Positions 23,216 to 31,987 are shown, counted from the stretch's first letter. The stretch is DNA of 52,314 bases from Roseibacillus sp. (GCA_002709395.1 PAQU01000026.1:19327-71640); one strand, 5' to 3'. Notes: generated by a model not told the origin, from the sequence alone. A program made the numbers and translations.

Positions 23216-24412
23216 TTATTTACGGCGCCGTCCAGAGGGTCGGCGGGGTCGGCGGATTGGCTTGGCAGGTTTGTCATCCAGAAGCGCCGTATAGGCATAG
23301 TCAAAATCATCCAGTTTCTTGCGCTCGATTTTCTTGTCGATGAAGCGCTCCACGGATGTCGCAAAGTCAAGTTCGTCGGCTGTCAGGAGGGTAAAGGCAT
23401 CGCCCTCCTGTTCGGCTCGCCCTGTTCGGCCGATACGATGGACATAGTCCTCTGCATTCTCAGGAACCCTGTAGTTGATTACGTGCGTAACATTGGAAAT
23501 ATCTATTCCTCGAGCAGCCACATCGGTAGCGACGAGAACTTCGTAGGTGCCTTCCTTGAAGCCCTTGAGCGCCTTCATCCGATCGGTTTGCTTTATGTCA
23601 GAATGCATGGCAGTGACCTTTTCGTGGCCCTTTTGCTTCAGGAGGGAGGCTACGGAGTCGGCCTCCTTACGCGTCCGGGTGAAGATCATGACACTGTTGA
23701 AGTCCGTCTTTGCGAGAAGGGAGAGCAGTAGTTCATCTCTCTGGCTCATGGCCACGGGATAAAAGGCGTGCGTTACAGTGGAGGGAACTGCTCGTCGGGC
23801 GATTTCAACTTCTACCGGGTCCTTCAGGCACCACTCGGCGAAAGTCTGGATGGCCGGTGGCATGGTGGCAGAAAAGAAGAGGGTCTGGCGTTCGTCCCAT
23901 GGGCAGAGGTTGACGATCTTACGAACATCGGGAAGAAAGCCCATGTCCAGCATACGGTCCACTTCATCAAGGATTAGTGTCCGGAGGTCGCTGAACCTCA
24001 TGCTGCCCCGGTAAAAGAGGTCGATAAGGCGTCCAGGGGTGGCAACTACAACGTCAGCACCCTTTTCAAGTTGTTCAACCTGCTTACCGTAACCCACCCC
24101 ACCATGCAGGAGTGCTACCCGGAACCCGGTATGTTTGCCGTAATGCTCGAACGACTCTGCTACCTGGTAGGCCAGTTCGCGAGTTGGCTCCAGAACGAGG
24201 CACTGAGGCTTTCCCAAGGGCGTAAGCTTGCTGAGAACGGGCAGGGCAAATGCAGCAGTCTTTCCGGTCCCGGTCTGCGAGGCGCCGATGACATCACGAT
24301 CTGCGAGGACGAGCGGGATTGCCTGTTCCTGAATCGGAGTAGGATTTGTATAACCGGACTCTTCAATGGCCTTCAAGACCTCTTCCGAGAGCCCAAGCTC
24401 CGCAAATGACAT
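23216..24412 (-). CDS. DEAD-box family ATP-dependent RNA helicase (motif II reads DEVD)
   Basis: The protein has 398 residues with the full helicase core: Q motif Pro-Thr-Pro-Ile-Gln, motif I Ala-Ser-Gln-Thr-Gly-Thr-Gly-Lys-Thr, Ia Pro-Thr-Arg-Glu-Leu-Ala, III Ser-Ala-Thr, V Ala-Arg-Gly-Ile-Asp and VI His-Arg-Ile-Gly-Arg-Thr-Gly-Arg. Motif II reads Asp-Glu-Val-Asp instead of Asp-Glu-Ala-Asp; the catalytic acids are kept. A short basic tail rich in Arg, Lys and Pro ends the protein, as in RhlE. Such helicases act in ribosome assembly and RNA decay. It is divergent from the second exbB. No Shine-Dalgarno sequence is seen. RhlE versus another group cannot be decided. Confidence 0.95.
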   Translation of the reverse strand: MSFAELGLSEEVLKAIEESGYTNPTPIQEQAIPLVLADRDVIGASQTGTGKTAAFALPVLSKLTPLGKPQCLVLEPTRELAYQVAESFEHYGKHTGFRVALLHGGVGYGKQVEQLEKGADVVVATPGRLIDLFYRGSMRFSDLRTLILDEVDRMLDMGFLPDVRKIVNLCPWDERQTLFFSATMPPAIQTFAEWCLKDPVEVEIARRAVPSTVTHAFYPVAMSQRDELLLSLLAKTDFNSVMIFTRTRKEADSVASLLKQKGHEKVTAMHSDIKQTDRMKALKGFKEGTYEVLVATDVAARGIDISNVTHVINYRVPENAEDYVHRIGRTGRAEQEGDAFTLLTADELDFATSVERFIDKKIERKKLDDFDYAYTALLDDKPAKPIRRPRRPSGRRRK

Positions 24413-24535
24413 TGTGCTAGGTAGAGGCAGCGGAGAATGGGGTCAAGGGCAATGCCCGGCGTCTTGGTAAGAGAATTGCCCGATTAGTGCGGAACATCTG
24501 GCCAATCCTGATTGATCACGTTAGACTTCGGTGCG

Positions 24536-25225
24536 ATGTCGGACCTTTTGCAGTACGGGGGGCCAGTTCTCTGGCTCCAGGCGATTCTCGCGTTTCTCGC
24601 AATTGTGTACATTATTGAGCGCTTCCTCTATTTTCATAGCGTTCGAGTCAATGTTGCGGACTTTCTCCTGGGTATTTCGAATCATTTGCGGCGAAAGGCA
24701 TTTGCGGAAGCGATCCACGAGTCCGATCGACTTCCAGGGCCTGTAGGCCGGGTCGCGCACAGCGTGCTGATTCGGCATCACATGGAACGGAAGGACCTGA
24801 GCGTGATTGCCGATGAGGCAGTGTGCATCGAGGTGCCCAGGATTGAAAAGAATTTGCGAGCGCTGCTTGGAATTGCCCTGATTGCTCCTCTGGCGGGGAT
24901 GCTTGGAACTGCGCTTGGGTTGATGGACGTGTTTACCGAAGTTAATGAGGCTGAAGGAGAGATCGCCTATGCCAGTCTCGCGGAGGGAATTTTCCAGAGC
25001 CTCGTAACGACGGCAGCAGGACTCTGCATCGCGACCTGTGCCTACATCTTTTATCTCACCATGCTGGGCAAGGCAAAGCGGGTACTTTATCGACTGCAGC
25101 GTACCGGGATTGAGGTGGTTAATCTGATAGTCGATGCACGTACGAGTTCGGAGATTGTGTCCTTCCGGGCAGAAGTTGAGGCGCAGCAGGAAAAACAGCA
25201 GGAATCACGTAGCGGAGAATCGTGA
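24536..25225 (+). CDS. Second MotA/TolQ/ExbB proton-channel protein
   Basis: The protein has 229 residues from the ATG at 24536; a TTG at 24512 would add eight. Three membrane helices are seen at about 13-32, 115-140 and 155-185, with the core Ile-Ala-Pro-Leu-Ala-Gly-Met-Leu-Gly-Thr-Ala-Leu-Gly and then Leu-Ala-Glu-Gly-Ile-Phe-Gln-Ser-Leu-Val-Thr-Thr-Ala-Ala-Gly. It is clearly diverged from the exbB at 7.8 kb, so the two sets probably have different partners. Its end overlaps the ExbD-like gene (GTGA). It is divergent from the helicase gene. Confidence 0.9.
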   Translation: MSDLLQYGGPVLWLQAILAFLAIVYIIERFLYFHSVRVNVADFLLGISNHLRRKAFAEAIHESDRLPGPVGRVAHSVLIRHHMERKDLSVIADEAVCIEVPRIEKNLRALLGIALIAPLAGMLGTALGLMDVFTEVNEAEGEIAYASLAEGIFQSLVTTAAGLCIATCAYIFYLTMLGKAKRVLYRLQRTGIEVVNLIVDARTSSEIVSFRAEVEAQQEKQQESRSGES

Positions 25226-25704
25226 GGTCGAAGCTATCACTTCCGGAGAAGCCTTCCGCTCTATACCTTCTGGCGGTCTTGGATCTTCTTGTGGTTCTCC
25301 TGATATTTTTTGCGCTTATTCCAGCAGTTGCGCAGCAGGCGGGTATGCCTTTGAACAAGATGAAATTCAGTTCGCGAATGGATACCATTGCGCCGGGGAA
25401 GCGCGTGAGTCTCTTCGGTCGTGGTGGGATGCATCCCCGATTTCACCTGGGGAGGAACCAGATCGAATTCGAAGATCTGGCGGATGAGTTGATTCGCCTC
25501 AAGGAAGAGCGAGGGATTGAGGTTCTGGTGGCTGTATTGGATCAGGATATGAAGTTTGGCCTGCTGAGCAAGTTGGAGGGCGTAGCGGACCAGGTGGGAA
25601 TAGAGGTAATTCTGGGAGGGCGGTTTGAGATGGAAAAGGCGGGCTTCCGGAACCTCAGGGACGACTCCTCTGAGTCTTCCATATCGGAGTCTCAAGATGA
25701 GTAG
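25222..25704 (+). CDS. Second ExbD/TolR-like protein
   Basis: The protein has 160 residues starting at GTG, overlapping exbB by four bases. One membrane helix carries the conserved acid: Ala-Val-Leu-Asp-Leu-Leu-Val-Val-Leu-Leu-Ile-Phe-Phe. A periplasmic domain of about 120 residues follows, with a Ser/Glu/Asp-rich end. Sequence outside the helix is poorly conserved with ordinary ExbD, so it is a divergent member. It overlaps the next gene by eight bases. The call rests on the helix Asp, size and position. Confidence 0.83.
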   Translation: MRSKLSLPEKPSALYLLAVLDLLVVLLIFFALIPAVAQQAGMPLNKMKFSSRMDTIAPGKRVSLFGRGGMHPRFHLGRNQIEFEDLADELIRLKEERGIEVLVAVLDQDMKFGLLSKLEGVADQVGIEVILGGRFEMEKAGFRNLRDDSSESSISESQDE

Positions 25705-26509
25705 ACTGAGGGAGAAAGCGCGTGGCCTGGTTTTTAGTTGGCGCGAGGGAAGGGGGTCGCCCCGGAGGACTATGGTGGCGGTGCTTCTTGCAGTAGTGAT
25801 TTTTGCTACAGGGACTGTTCTTGTGAGGGTGGAAGGTTCAGAGCAGGTTCGGGGGCGACGGGAGGCCGCACGAATGACTGTTTTGGTACCCGGAAGTGAA
25901 GCTTCCAGACGTTGGTTGTCGTGGGCCCGGCAGGAGGCACCCGGCATGGACCGCTGGGAACTGGAATTTGATGAAGTTTTGGAGAGTCGGATGAAAGGGC
26001 TGGAGACGGCCCTGCTGAGAGAGACAAGACACCAGGCTCTCCTATATCCACCGGAAGTGATCCCGCGTCAGAGTCCTTTACCTCCTATCATTAACCTGGA
26101 ACGCCCCGCTCTTCCTCCGGTGCCCCGTGATATGGTGGAGAGCAGGAAGGGCGGAATGATCGAAGGTCAGATTACGGTGGAGATTGATGAGGTTCTGCGG
26201 GAGCGTTGGAGCGGTTCCTTCGCCCATTCGGTTTCTGGTCTGTTAACGAGGGAAGATCAGAAAGTTAAAGAGCTTCGGTTGCGTGACTTTCTCGGTATGG
26301 ACCGAAGATTTCTTATCAGTGTGAACCAACTCGGCGAGATTGAAACATGCCAGGTTCTGAATCCCGAAGAGCATGAACTCGATGGGTTGCTCTCGAGGTG
26401 GTTGCGGCGTCAGGCTCTGAAGCCGGGGAAAGAGGGCCTTTTATGGGGAAAAATTCGCGTCAAAGTGCGGGGTTTTCCGGCAGAGGTGAGTGGAATCGAG
26501 GAGGATTGA
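25697..26509 (+). CDS. Second TonB-like protein
   Basis: The protein has 270 residues from the ATG at 25697, with GGAG 8 bases upstream. A basic N terminus is followed by one membrane helix at about 25-45 (Met-Val-Ala-Val-Leu-Leu-Ala-Val-Val-Ile-Phe-Ala), a periplasmic part with a Pro-rich stretch near 110-145, and an end of about 65 residues, Arg-Phe-Leu-Ile-Ser-Val-Asn-Gln-Leu-Gly-Glu-Ile followed by an Arg/Leu helix and a final strand, which fits a TonB C-terminal fold. Unlike the protein at 6.7 kb it lacks a long acidic linker. It is the third gene of the exbB-exbD-tonB-like run and ends one base before the zinc-ribbon gene. Family is inferred from topology and context. Confidence 0.75.
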   Translation: MSRLREKARGLVFSWREGRGSPRRTMVAVLLAVVIFATGTVLVRVEGSEQVRGRREAARMTVLVPGSEASRRWLSWARQEAPGMDRWELEFDEVLESRMKGLETALLRETRHQALLYPPEVIPRQSPLPPIINLERPALPPVPRDMVESRKGGMIEGQITVEIDEVLRERWSGSFAHSVSGLLTREDQKVKELRLRDFLGMDRRFLISVNQLGEIETCQVLNPEEHELDGLLSRWLRRQALKPGKEGLLWGKIRVKVRGFPAEVSGIEED

Positions 26510-26510
26510 T

Positions 26511-26753
26511 ATGATCGAAATTAATTTTCCGCAGCTATTCACGGCCATCCTGTTCATCACGGTGGCAATTGTGGCTATTGAAGATTTTGTTGGAAGAATG
26601 CGGGAGCGGCGGACCGTTAGCTCATTACGCCGGAATCTTCTGCGATGTCGTATCTGCGGAACGTCATATCAAAAGGGGGGAGAGGAGGAGGTCCAGCAGT
26701 GCCCGGAATGCGGGAGCCCTAATATCTGTGGGCGAGACCGTCGATTGGGATGA
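26511..26753 (+). CDS. Small single-pass membrane protein with zinc ribbon (unknown)
   Basis: The protein has 80 residues and no family I can name. Residues 7-24 are a membrane helix (Gln-Leu-Phe-Thr-Ala-Ile-Leu-Phe-Ile-Thr-Val-Ala). A basic stretch follows, then Cys-Arg-Ile-Cys and, 15 residues later, Cys-Pro-Glu-Cys, a four-Cys zinc ribbon, plus one further Cys near the end. It starts one base after the TonB-like stop with GAGGAGG 6-7 bases before the ATG, the strongest Shine-Dalgarno sequence in the window. Its place at the end of the run suggests a role with this ExbB/ExbD complex. The ribbon is probably cytoplasmic by the positive-inside rule if the N terminus faces out. Confidence 0.8.
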   Translation: MIEINFPQLFTAILFITVAIVAIEDFVGRMRERRTVSSLRRNLLRCRICGTSYQKGGEEEVQQCPECGSPNICGRDRRLG

Positions 26754-26815
26754 GACTTGCGAAAACGCGCTCTTCGGTTTAGGGAAGTTGTGGTTTTCAG
26801 GGCCACGATGATCTT

Positions 26816-28066
26816 ATGTCTGAACGCAGAGTTGTAGTGACCGGCATTGGCGCGATCAGTCCCCTGGGACATGATCTTGATGATACTTGGGAGGGTCTTA
26901 AGGAAGGGCGGTCCGGTGTCGGCAGAATCGAGCAATGTGATACGTCAGAGTATCCCTGCAAGATCGCTGGAGAGGTCAAGGGATTTGACCCGAGGCCTTT
27001 TTATCGTAATCCAAAGGATGCGCGGCGCTCGGATCGTTATACCCAGTTGGCTATCCCCGCTGCGCGAATGGCTCTCACCGATAGTGGAATGGATCCGGAT
27101 GCGGTGGACAAAACCCGGGTGGGGGTGATGGTCGGGAGTGGAATCGGAGGGCTGCACACGCTGGTGGAACAACATACCGTATTAATGGAGAAGGGGGCGT
27201 CTCGCGTCAGCCCTTTCGTGATCCCGATGATGATCGCGAACATTGCGACCGGAATGATTTCCATGGAGTATGGATTCGGAGGTCCCAATATGGCGATAGT
27301 GACGGCTTGTGCCACGGCAAATAACTCGGTAGGGGAGGCATGGCGTATTATCAAATTCGGTGATGCCGACGCCATCCTTGCAGGGGGAGCAGAGGCTTCG
27401 ATCAGGGATATGGGTCTCGCTGGATTCAGCAACATGCGCGCCCTTAGTTCACGGAATGATGAACCGGAGCGTGCCTCCCGTCCGTTTGACGTTGATCGTG
27501 ATGGCTTCGTGATGGGAGAGGGTGCAGGAGTGGTCATGCTTGAAGAGTTGGAGCATGCACGGAAGAGAGGGGCGAGGATCTACGCTGAGCTCGCGGGTTA
27601 TGGCGTGAGTGCCGATGCCCACCATCTCAGCGCGCCCTCGCCGGATGGGACGGGGCCCGCCCGGGCCATGCAGATGGCGATGAAGCATGCGAAGGTAAAC
27701 CCGGATGAAATTGACTACCTGAATGCACATGGGACATCCACCCCGCTGGGGGATATCGCCGAGACCAGAGCGATCAAGGTAGCCTGCGGTAATCATGCTA
27801 CCAGCGGATTGGCAGTGAGTTCTACAAAGTCAATGACGGGTCACCTGCTTGGGGCGGCTGGAGCAGTTGAGCTTGCCGCCTGTATCATGGCGGTGCGGGA
27901 GGGAGTCATACCCCCCACTATCAATCTGGAGAATCAGGACCCGGAATGTGACCTCGACTATGTGGCCAATGAGGCCCGGGAGGCCAGAGTCACGGTAGCA
28001 GCCAGTAATGGCTTCGGTTTTGGAGGGCACAATGCCACCCTGATCGTCAAGGCGTTCGAGGGGTAG
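26816..28066 (+). CDS. fabF: 3-oxoacyl-[acyl-carrier-protein] synthase II
   Basis: The protein has 416 residues and is full-length. It starts Arg-Arg-Val-Val-Val-Thr-Gly-Ile-Gly-Ala. The nucleophile Cys is in Val-Thr-Ala-Cys-Ala-Thr near residue 165; the two His are in Asn-Ala-His-Gly-Thr-Ser-Thr and Met-Thr-Gly-His-Leu-Leu-Gly-Ala-Ala-Gly. It condenses acyl-ACP with malonyl-ACP in fatty acid elongation. The usual acpP is not adjacent; acpS is at 48.7 kb. It lies 62 bp after the zinc-ribbon gene and converges with rpsU. Confidence 0.96.
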   Translation: MSERRVVVTGIGAISPLGHDLDDTWEGLKEGRSGVGRIEQCDTSEYPCKIAGEVKGFDPRPFYRNPKDARRSDRYTQLAIPAARMALTDSGMDPDAVDKTRVGVMVGSGIGGLHTLVEQHTVLMEKGASRVSPFVIPMMIANIATGMISMEYGFGGPNMAIVTACATANNSVGEAWRIIKFGDADAILAGGAEASIRDMGLAGFSNMRALSSRNDEPERASRPFDVDRDGFVMGEGAGVVMLEELEHARKRGARIYAELAGYGVSADAHHLSAPSPDGTGPARAMQMAMKHAKVNPDEIDYLNAHGTSTPLGDIAETRAIKVACGNHATSGLAVSSTKSMTGHLLGAAGAVELAACIMAVREGVIPPTINLENQDPECDLDYVANEAREARVTVAASNGFGFGGHNATLIVKAFEG

Positions 28067-28141
28067 GGCAGGAGAGGTTCTGCGCTTTTGCCTTTAATTA
28101 GCTCCCAGGGGGGTGTCCCGCCTGCCTGCTGACGGTATTCC

Positions 28142-28423
28142 TCAGGAAGGATCTTCCGCGGATTTCTCTGCTGCCGCTGCGGCCTTGCGCTCCGCCATTT
28201 TCTTTTCGGCTGCCTCGGAGATATAGCGCCAGCGAACACGGTTGCGTTTGATGGCAGTCCTGGCCTTGCGTTCTTTGCGCTGGGTAGGGGTTTCGAAAGC
28301 CCGCCGCCGCCGCATTTCCTCGATAATACCCTCCGTGTCGAGCTTGGTCTTCAATCGCTTGAGTGCCCGGTCGACGGATTCGCCTTTCTTTACCTCAATG
28401 CCGCGCTCGTGAGTGTTTTCCAT
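28142..28423 (-). CDS. rpsU: 30S ribosomal protein S21 (bS21)
   Basis: The protein has 93 residues from the ATG at 28423; an in-frame GTG at 28453 lies inside the upstream palindrome and is less likely. The S21 core is clear: Val-Lys-Lys-Gly-Glu-Ser-Val-Asp-Arg-Ala-Leu-Lys-Arg-Leu-Lys, then Arg-Arg-Arg-Ala-Phe-Glu and Glu-Arg-Lys-Ala-Arg. It is longer than usual (about 60-70), with an Ala/Lys/Glu-rich tail of about 25 residues. S21 lies near the anti-Shine-Dalgarno end of 16S rRNA. A sigma-70-like promoter is seen upstream, so it is probably transcribed separately from secA. No Shine-Dalgarno sequence. Confidence 0.92.
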   Translation of the reverse strand: MENTHERGIEVKKGESVDRALKRLKTKLDTEGIIEEMRRRRAFETPTQRKERKARTAIKRNRVRWRYISEAAEKKMAERKAAAAAEKSAEDPS

Positions 28424-28465
28424 GAGTATTTGGAGATTGCTCCCCCCTTTCACTAGGGGGCGCGG

Positions 28466-28494
28466 AGCCTAGTGAGGCCCACCCAGACCGTCAA
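28466..28494 (-). promoter_or_regulatory. Candidate sigma-70-type promoter of rpsU
   Basis: Reading leftward, TTGACG (28494-28489) and TAGGCT (28471-28466) are separated by exactly 17 bases, about 45 bases before the rpsU ATG. The -35 is close to consensus; the -10 matches at half its positions. The -10 lies in an inverted repeat CACTAGG...CCTAGTG (28451-28474), which could act as an operator or a leader hairpin. Promoter activity is inference. Confidence 0.45.
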
Positions 28495-28563
28495 GCGGAG
28501 ATTTAAGCCCTTAACGGTGGTATTTCGAGAGAGAAACCCGTTCAGAAGGGGCCGCTTTTGCCC

Positions 28564-31500
28564 CTAGCCCTGACGGCCACAGCACGCCTTGTATTTTTTA
28601 CCAGATCCGCAGGGACAGGGTTCGTTACGCCCTACCTTGATGCTTGGACGGCGTTTGGGGATGTTGAGTTTGAGCTGCCCTCCTTCTCCCTGAGCACTCC
28701 CGGTAGCAGCTGAGCTTCCGGAGGAGGCCATGTTTCCGGGGCCGATACCGGGAGCACCTCTTTCCTGATCGTTCATCTCGAAGGGTAGATCCTGGAGAAA
28801 CTGATCGAACTTCTCAAGGTTTGTGGTGCTCCGGAAGAGGTTGCTGAGGACTTCGCCCTCAATTCTATCCCACAGGGTGACGAAGAGGTTGTAGGCTTCG
28901 TTCTTGTATTCGACCAGAGGGTCCTTCTGGCCCTGCGCCCTGAGTTGAACGCCCTCCCGGAGAGAGTCCATGTTGTAGAGATGCTCCTGCCAGAGCTTGT
29001 CGATGGATACCATGATAATATGGCGTTCCAGTTGGTCGAGCAGGGCAGGGTCTTCCACCTGAATCTTGAGTTCGTAGGCGGTCTTGATCTTCTCGATGAT
29101 GATCGAGCTGATCTCCTCGGGCGTCTTTCCCTCGAATGTCTGGGGAGAACGATCGAGGTGGATGGGGAAGGTGGTATTGGCCCAGCCAATAAGTTCGTTG
29201 TAATCGGGAGAGGCCTCGTCTCCCCCGAGAAGGTAGCTGTCAACCTGGGTGGGGATCACCTTGTCGACGATCTCGTATATAAGTTCACGGGGGTCTTCCG
29301 AGGTAAGAGCTTCATTACGGTAACCATAGACCGCTGCGCGCTGACTGTTCATCACGTCATCAAAATCGAGGACGTATTTTCTCCGGCGGTAGTGCAGTTG
29401 CTCCACACGCCTCTGGGCGGTCTCGACCGACTTGTTGAGCCACCGATGCTCAAGAGCCTCTCCGTCTTCCATGCCCCATTTCCCCATTATATTGGTCAGG
29501 CGCTCAGCTGCTGCGAAGTTGCGCATGAGATCGTCCTCAAAGGAGATAAAGAACTGGGAGGCCCCGGGGTCTCCCTGCCTGGCGCATCGTCCCCTCAGCT
29601 GGCGATCGATACGGCGTGATTCGTGGCGCTCAGTACCTACCACCATCAGGCCGCCAAGGGCTGAGACCCCTTCTGAAAGTTTGATATCGGTGCCACGACC
29701 AGCCATGTTCGTGGAGACCGTAACGGAACCCTTCTGCCCTGCGCGGGTGACAATTTCGGCCTCTTGCCGGTGGTATTTGGCATTGAGAACCGAGTGAGGA
29801 ATCTTCGCACGCTTCAGCATGCGGGACAGCGTTTCGGAGGCATCGACTGAAGCGGTGCCCACCAGAACGGGTTGCCCTTTCTGATGACTTGCCTGGATGG
29901 CATTGATCACGGCACTATACTTTTCCCGCCTTGTCTTGAAGACCTGGTCGTTGAGGTCCTCACGTTTGTTAGGCTCGTTGGTTGGAATGGGAAGGACATC
30001 GAGGTGGTAGATGTCTGAGAATTCCGCGGCTTCGGTTTCAGCCGTTCCGGTCATTCCGGCCAGTTTCTCATAAAGGCGGAAGTAGTTCTGGATCGTAATG
30101 GTCGCGTAAGTCTGTGTTTCACGCTCAATTTCGACCCCTTCCTTTGCCTCCACCGCCTGGTGCAGGCCGTCAGACCAGCGTCGCCCGGGCATTTCACGCC
30201 CGGTATTTTCGTCAACGATGACAACTCTGTTGTTCTGCACGACATACTCAACGTCCTTCTCGAAGAGGCAGTAGGCCTTGAGAAGCTGGGAAATGGAGTG
30301 CATCTTTTCACCCCTTCGGTCCAGGTCCTCCTCAACCTGTTGCTTTGCTTGCTGGGCAGCCTCTTCATCAAGGTCAGAGTTGGCGTCAATCTCGGCAAAG
30401 GCCTCAACGAGGTCGGGGAGAATGAAGTCCTGCGGATCATCAGGAGAGAGATACTCCCTGCCCATTTCCATCAGGTCGGCATCATGTCCCTTCTCGTCGA
30501 TGGTGAAAAAGAGTTCCTCCTTTACCGCAAAGAGTTCCTTCTTCTGAGCATCCTGATACATGGAGAGTTCACTTTTCTGTATCAGACGGCGCAGATCCGG
30601 ATCTTCCATCATGCGCATGAGCTGGCGATTGCGGGGCTGGCCGAGCTTGACCTTGAAAAGACAGCGTCCTGCTTCCTCCTCGTTTCCATCCTCCAGGTGT
30701 TTCTTGGCCTGAGCAGCGAGTTCGTTACAAAGGACATTCTGCCGCTTGACGAGTTGTTCGACCAGTGGCTTGTGCCGTACGTATTGCTCGGTGGAGGAGT
30801 TCATCACGGATGGTCCCGAAATGATCAGGGGTGTCCGGGCCTCGTCGATTAGGATGGAGTCAACCTCGTCAATAATGGCAAAATAATGTTCACGTTGAAC
30901 CTGCTCATCACGTGAAGAAGCCATCCCGTTATCACGGAGATAATCAAATCCGAACTCGGAGTTGGTGCCGTAGGTGATGTCGCAACCATATTGTTCCCGG
31001 CGCAAAGGGGGAGGCTGCTGGTTTTGAATGCATCCCACGGTGAGTCCGAGATACTTGAAGACCGCGCCCATCCATTCGGAGTCCCTTCGGGCGAGGTAAT
31101 CATTGACTGTCACGACATGAACTCCGAGTCCGGTCAGGGCGTTGAGAAAGACAGGCAGGGTTGCCACCAGGGTCTTTCCTTCTCCGGTCTGCATCTCCGA
31201 GATCATCTTTCGGTGGAGGGCGATTCCGCCGATAAGCTGGACGTCAAAGTGCACCATATCCCATTCAAGAGGTTGATCGCAGACCTCGATGGTCTGTCCC
31301 ACAAGGCGCCGGGCGGCATTCTTAACAACCGCAAAGGCTTCAGGGAGAATGGAGTCGAGGTAGTTGCGCCTCAGGTCGGGAAAACGGCTCTCGATGGACC
31401 GGAAGGCTTCCTTGGCGTTTTCAATCTCGGTGGGATCAGCTGCCACCCGGGTCTGCAGGGCGGGAAATTCGTCACGAAGGGCCGTGAGGCGTTCCTCTAT

Positions 31501-31746
31501 TCTGCCAGCCATTTCAGAGACCTGCCCTCTATCCATGAGCTCAAGCTCCCGCTTGGTGGCGGTTTCCAGAGGCAGGTATCGCGCAAGATGCTTTTGCCAG
31601 CCAGCGACCTTTTCGAGGAGTGCCTCTTGGGATTCTCGCTGCAGGGCTTCCTCGATCTTATTGATTTTCGCGACCACCGGCCACATGCGCTTTAGTTCGC
31701 GCTGGTGTTTCGATCCGACGATCTTCTGGAGGATCCACTTGATCAT
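28564..31746 (-). CDS. secA: Preprotein translocase ATPase SecA
   Basis: The protein has 1060 residues, against 840-900 in most bacteria. Walker A is Met-Gln-Thr-Gly-Glu-Gly-Lys-Thr; Walker B is Ile-Ile-Asp-Glu-Val-Asp-Ser-Ile-Leu-Ile-Asp-Glu-Ala-Arg. The C terminus has Cys-Pro-Cys-Gly-Ser-Gly-Lys-Lys-Tyr-Lys-Ala-Cys-Cys, the SecB/ribosome-binding zinc motif. Extra length lies at about residues 325-480, in the preprotein-binding region, a highly charged helical insertion. SecA drives proteins through SecYEG and works with the SecDF and YajC at 39-43 kb. A candidate promoter TTGCCC-N17-TATGCA lies in the 241-bp upstream gap. No Shine-Dalgarno sequence. Confidence 0.98.
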   Translation of the reverse strand: MIKWILQKIVGSKHQRELKRMWPVVAKINKIEEALQRESQEALLEKVAGWQKHLARYLPLETATKRELELMDRGQVSEMAGRIEERLTALRDEFPALQTRVAADPTEIENAKEAFRSIESRFPDLRRNYLDSILPEAFAVVKNAARRLVGQTIEVCDQPLEWDMVHFDVQLIGGIALHRKMISEMQTGEGKTLVATLPVFLNALTGLGVHVVTVNDYLARRDSEWMGAVFKYLGLTVGCIQNQQPPPLRREQYGCDITYGTNSEFGFDYLRDNGMASSRDEQVQREHYFAIIDEVDSILIDEARTPLIISGPSVMNSSTEQYVRHKPLVEQLVKRQNVLCNELAAQAKKHLEDGNEEEAGRCLFKVKLGQPRNRQLMRMMEDPDLRRLIQKSELSMYQDAQKKELFAVKEELFFTIDEKGHDADLMEMGREYLSPDDPQDFILPDLVEAFAEIDANSDLDEEAAQQAKQQVEEDLDRRGEKMHSISQLLKAYCLFEKDVEYVVQNNRVVIVDENTGREMPGRRWSDGLHQAVEAKEGVEIERETQTYATITIQNYFRLYEKLAGMTGTAETEAAEFSDIYHLDVLPIPTNEPNKREDLNDQVFKTRREKYSAVINAIQASHQKGQPVLVGTASVDASETLSRMLKRAKIPHSVLNAKYHRQEAEIVTRAGQKGSVTVSTNMAGRGTDIKLSEGVSALGGLMVVGTERHESRRIDRQLRGRCARQGDPGASQFFISFEDDLMRNFAAAERLTNIMGKWGMEDGEALEHRWLNKSVETAQRRVEQLHYRRRKYVLDFDDVMNSQRAAVYGYRNEALTSEDPRELIYEIVDKVIPTQVDSYLLGGDEASPDYNELIGWANTTFPIHLDRSPQTFEGKTPEEISSIIIEKIKTAYELKIQVEDPALLDQLERHIIMVSIDKLWQEHLYNMDSLREGVQLRAQGQKDPLVEYKNEAYNLFVTLWDRIEGEVLSNLFRSTTNLEKFDQFLQDLPFEMNDQERGAPGIGPGNMASSGSSAATGSAQGEGGQLKLNIPKRRPSIKVGRNEPCPCGSGKKYKACCGRQG

Positions 31747-31987
31747 GAGGGGGGAGATCCGCTTAAAATGCGGTTTATTAGCTAACGAGTTGCATACACG
31801 GCGGGATTGCCAAGGGCAAGGCGCGGTATAGACAGAATCCGTATTTGTAAGGTATCAGGGGAGGGGATGGATTGTCGAACTGATCTGTTTGCCTGCGGGG
31901 GGGCAACCGAGGCCTGAACCTGTTTTCCGGTGCCTTGAAGCCAGCACCCCCCCATTTTGACGGGGAATAAGAATCAAGGGGAGTAAC

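Noticed and set aside
30160-30852. Open frame of about 230 codons on the plus strand
   Set aside because: It is antisense to secA and has no recognisable motif.
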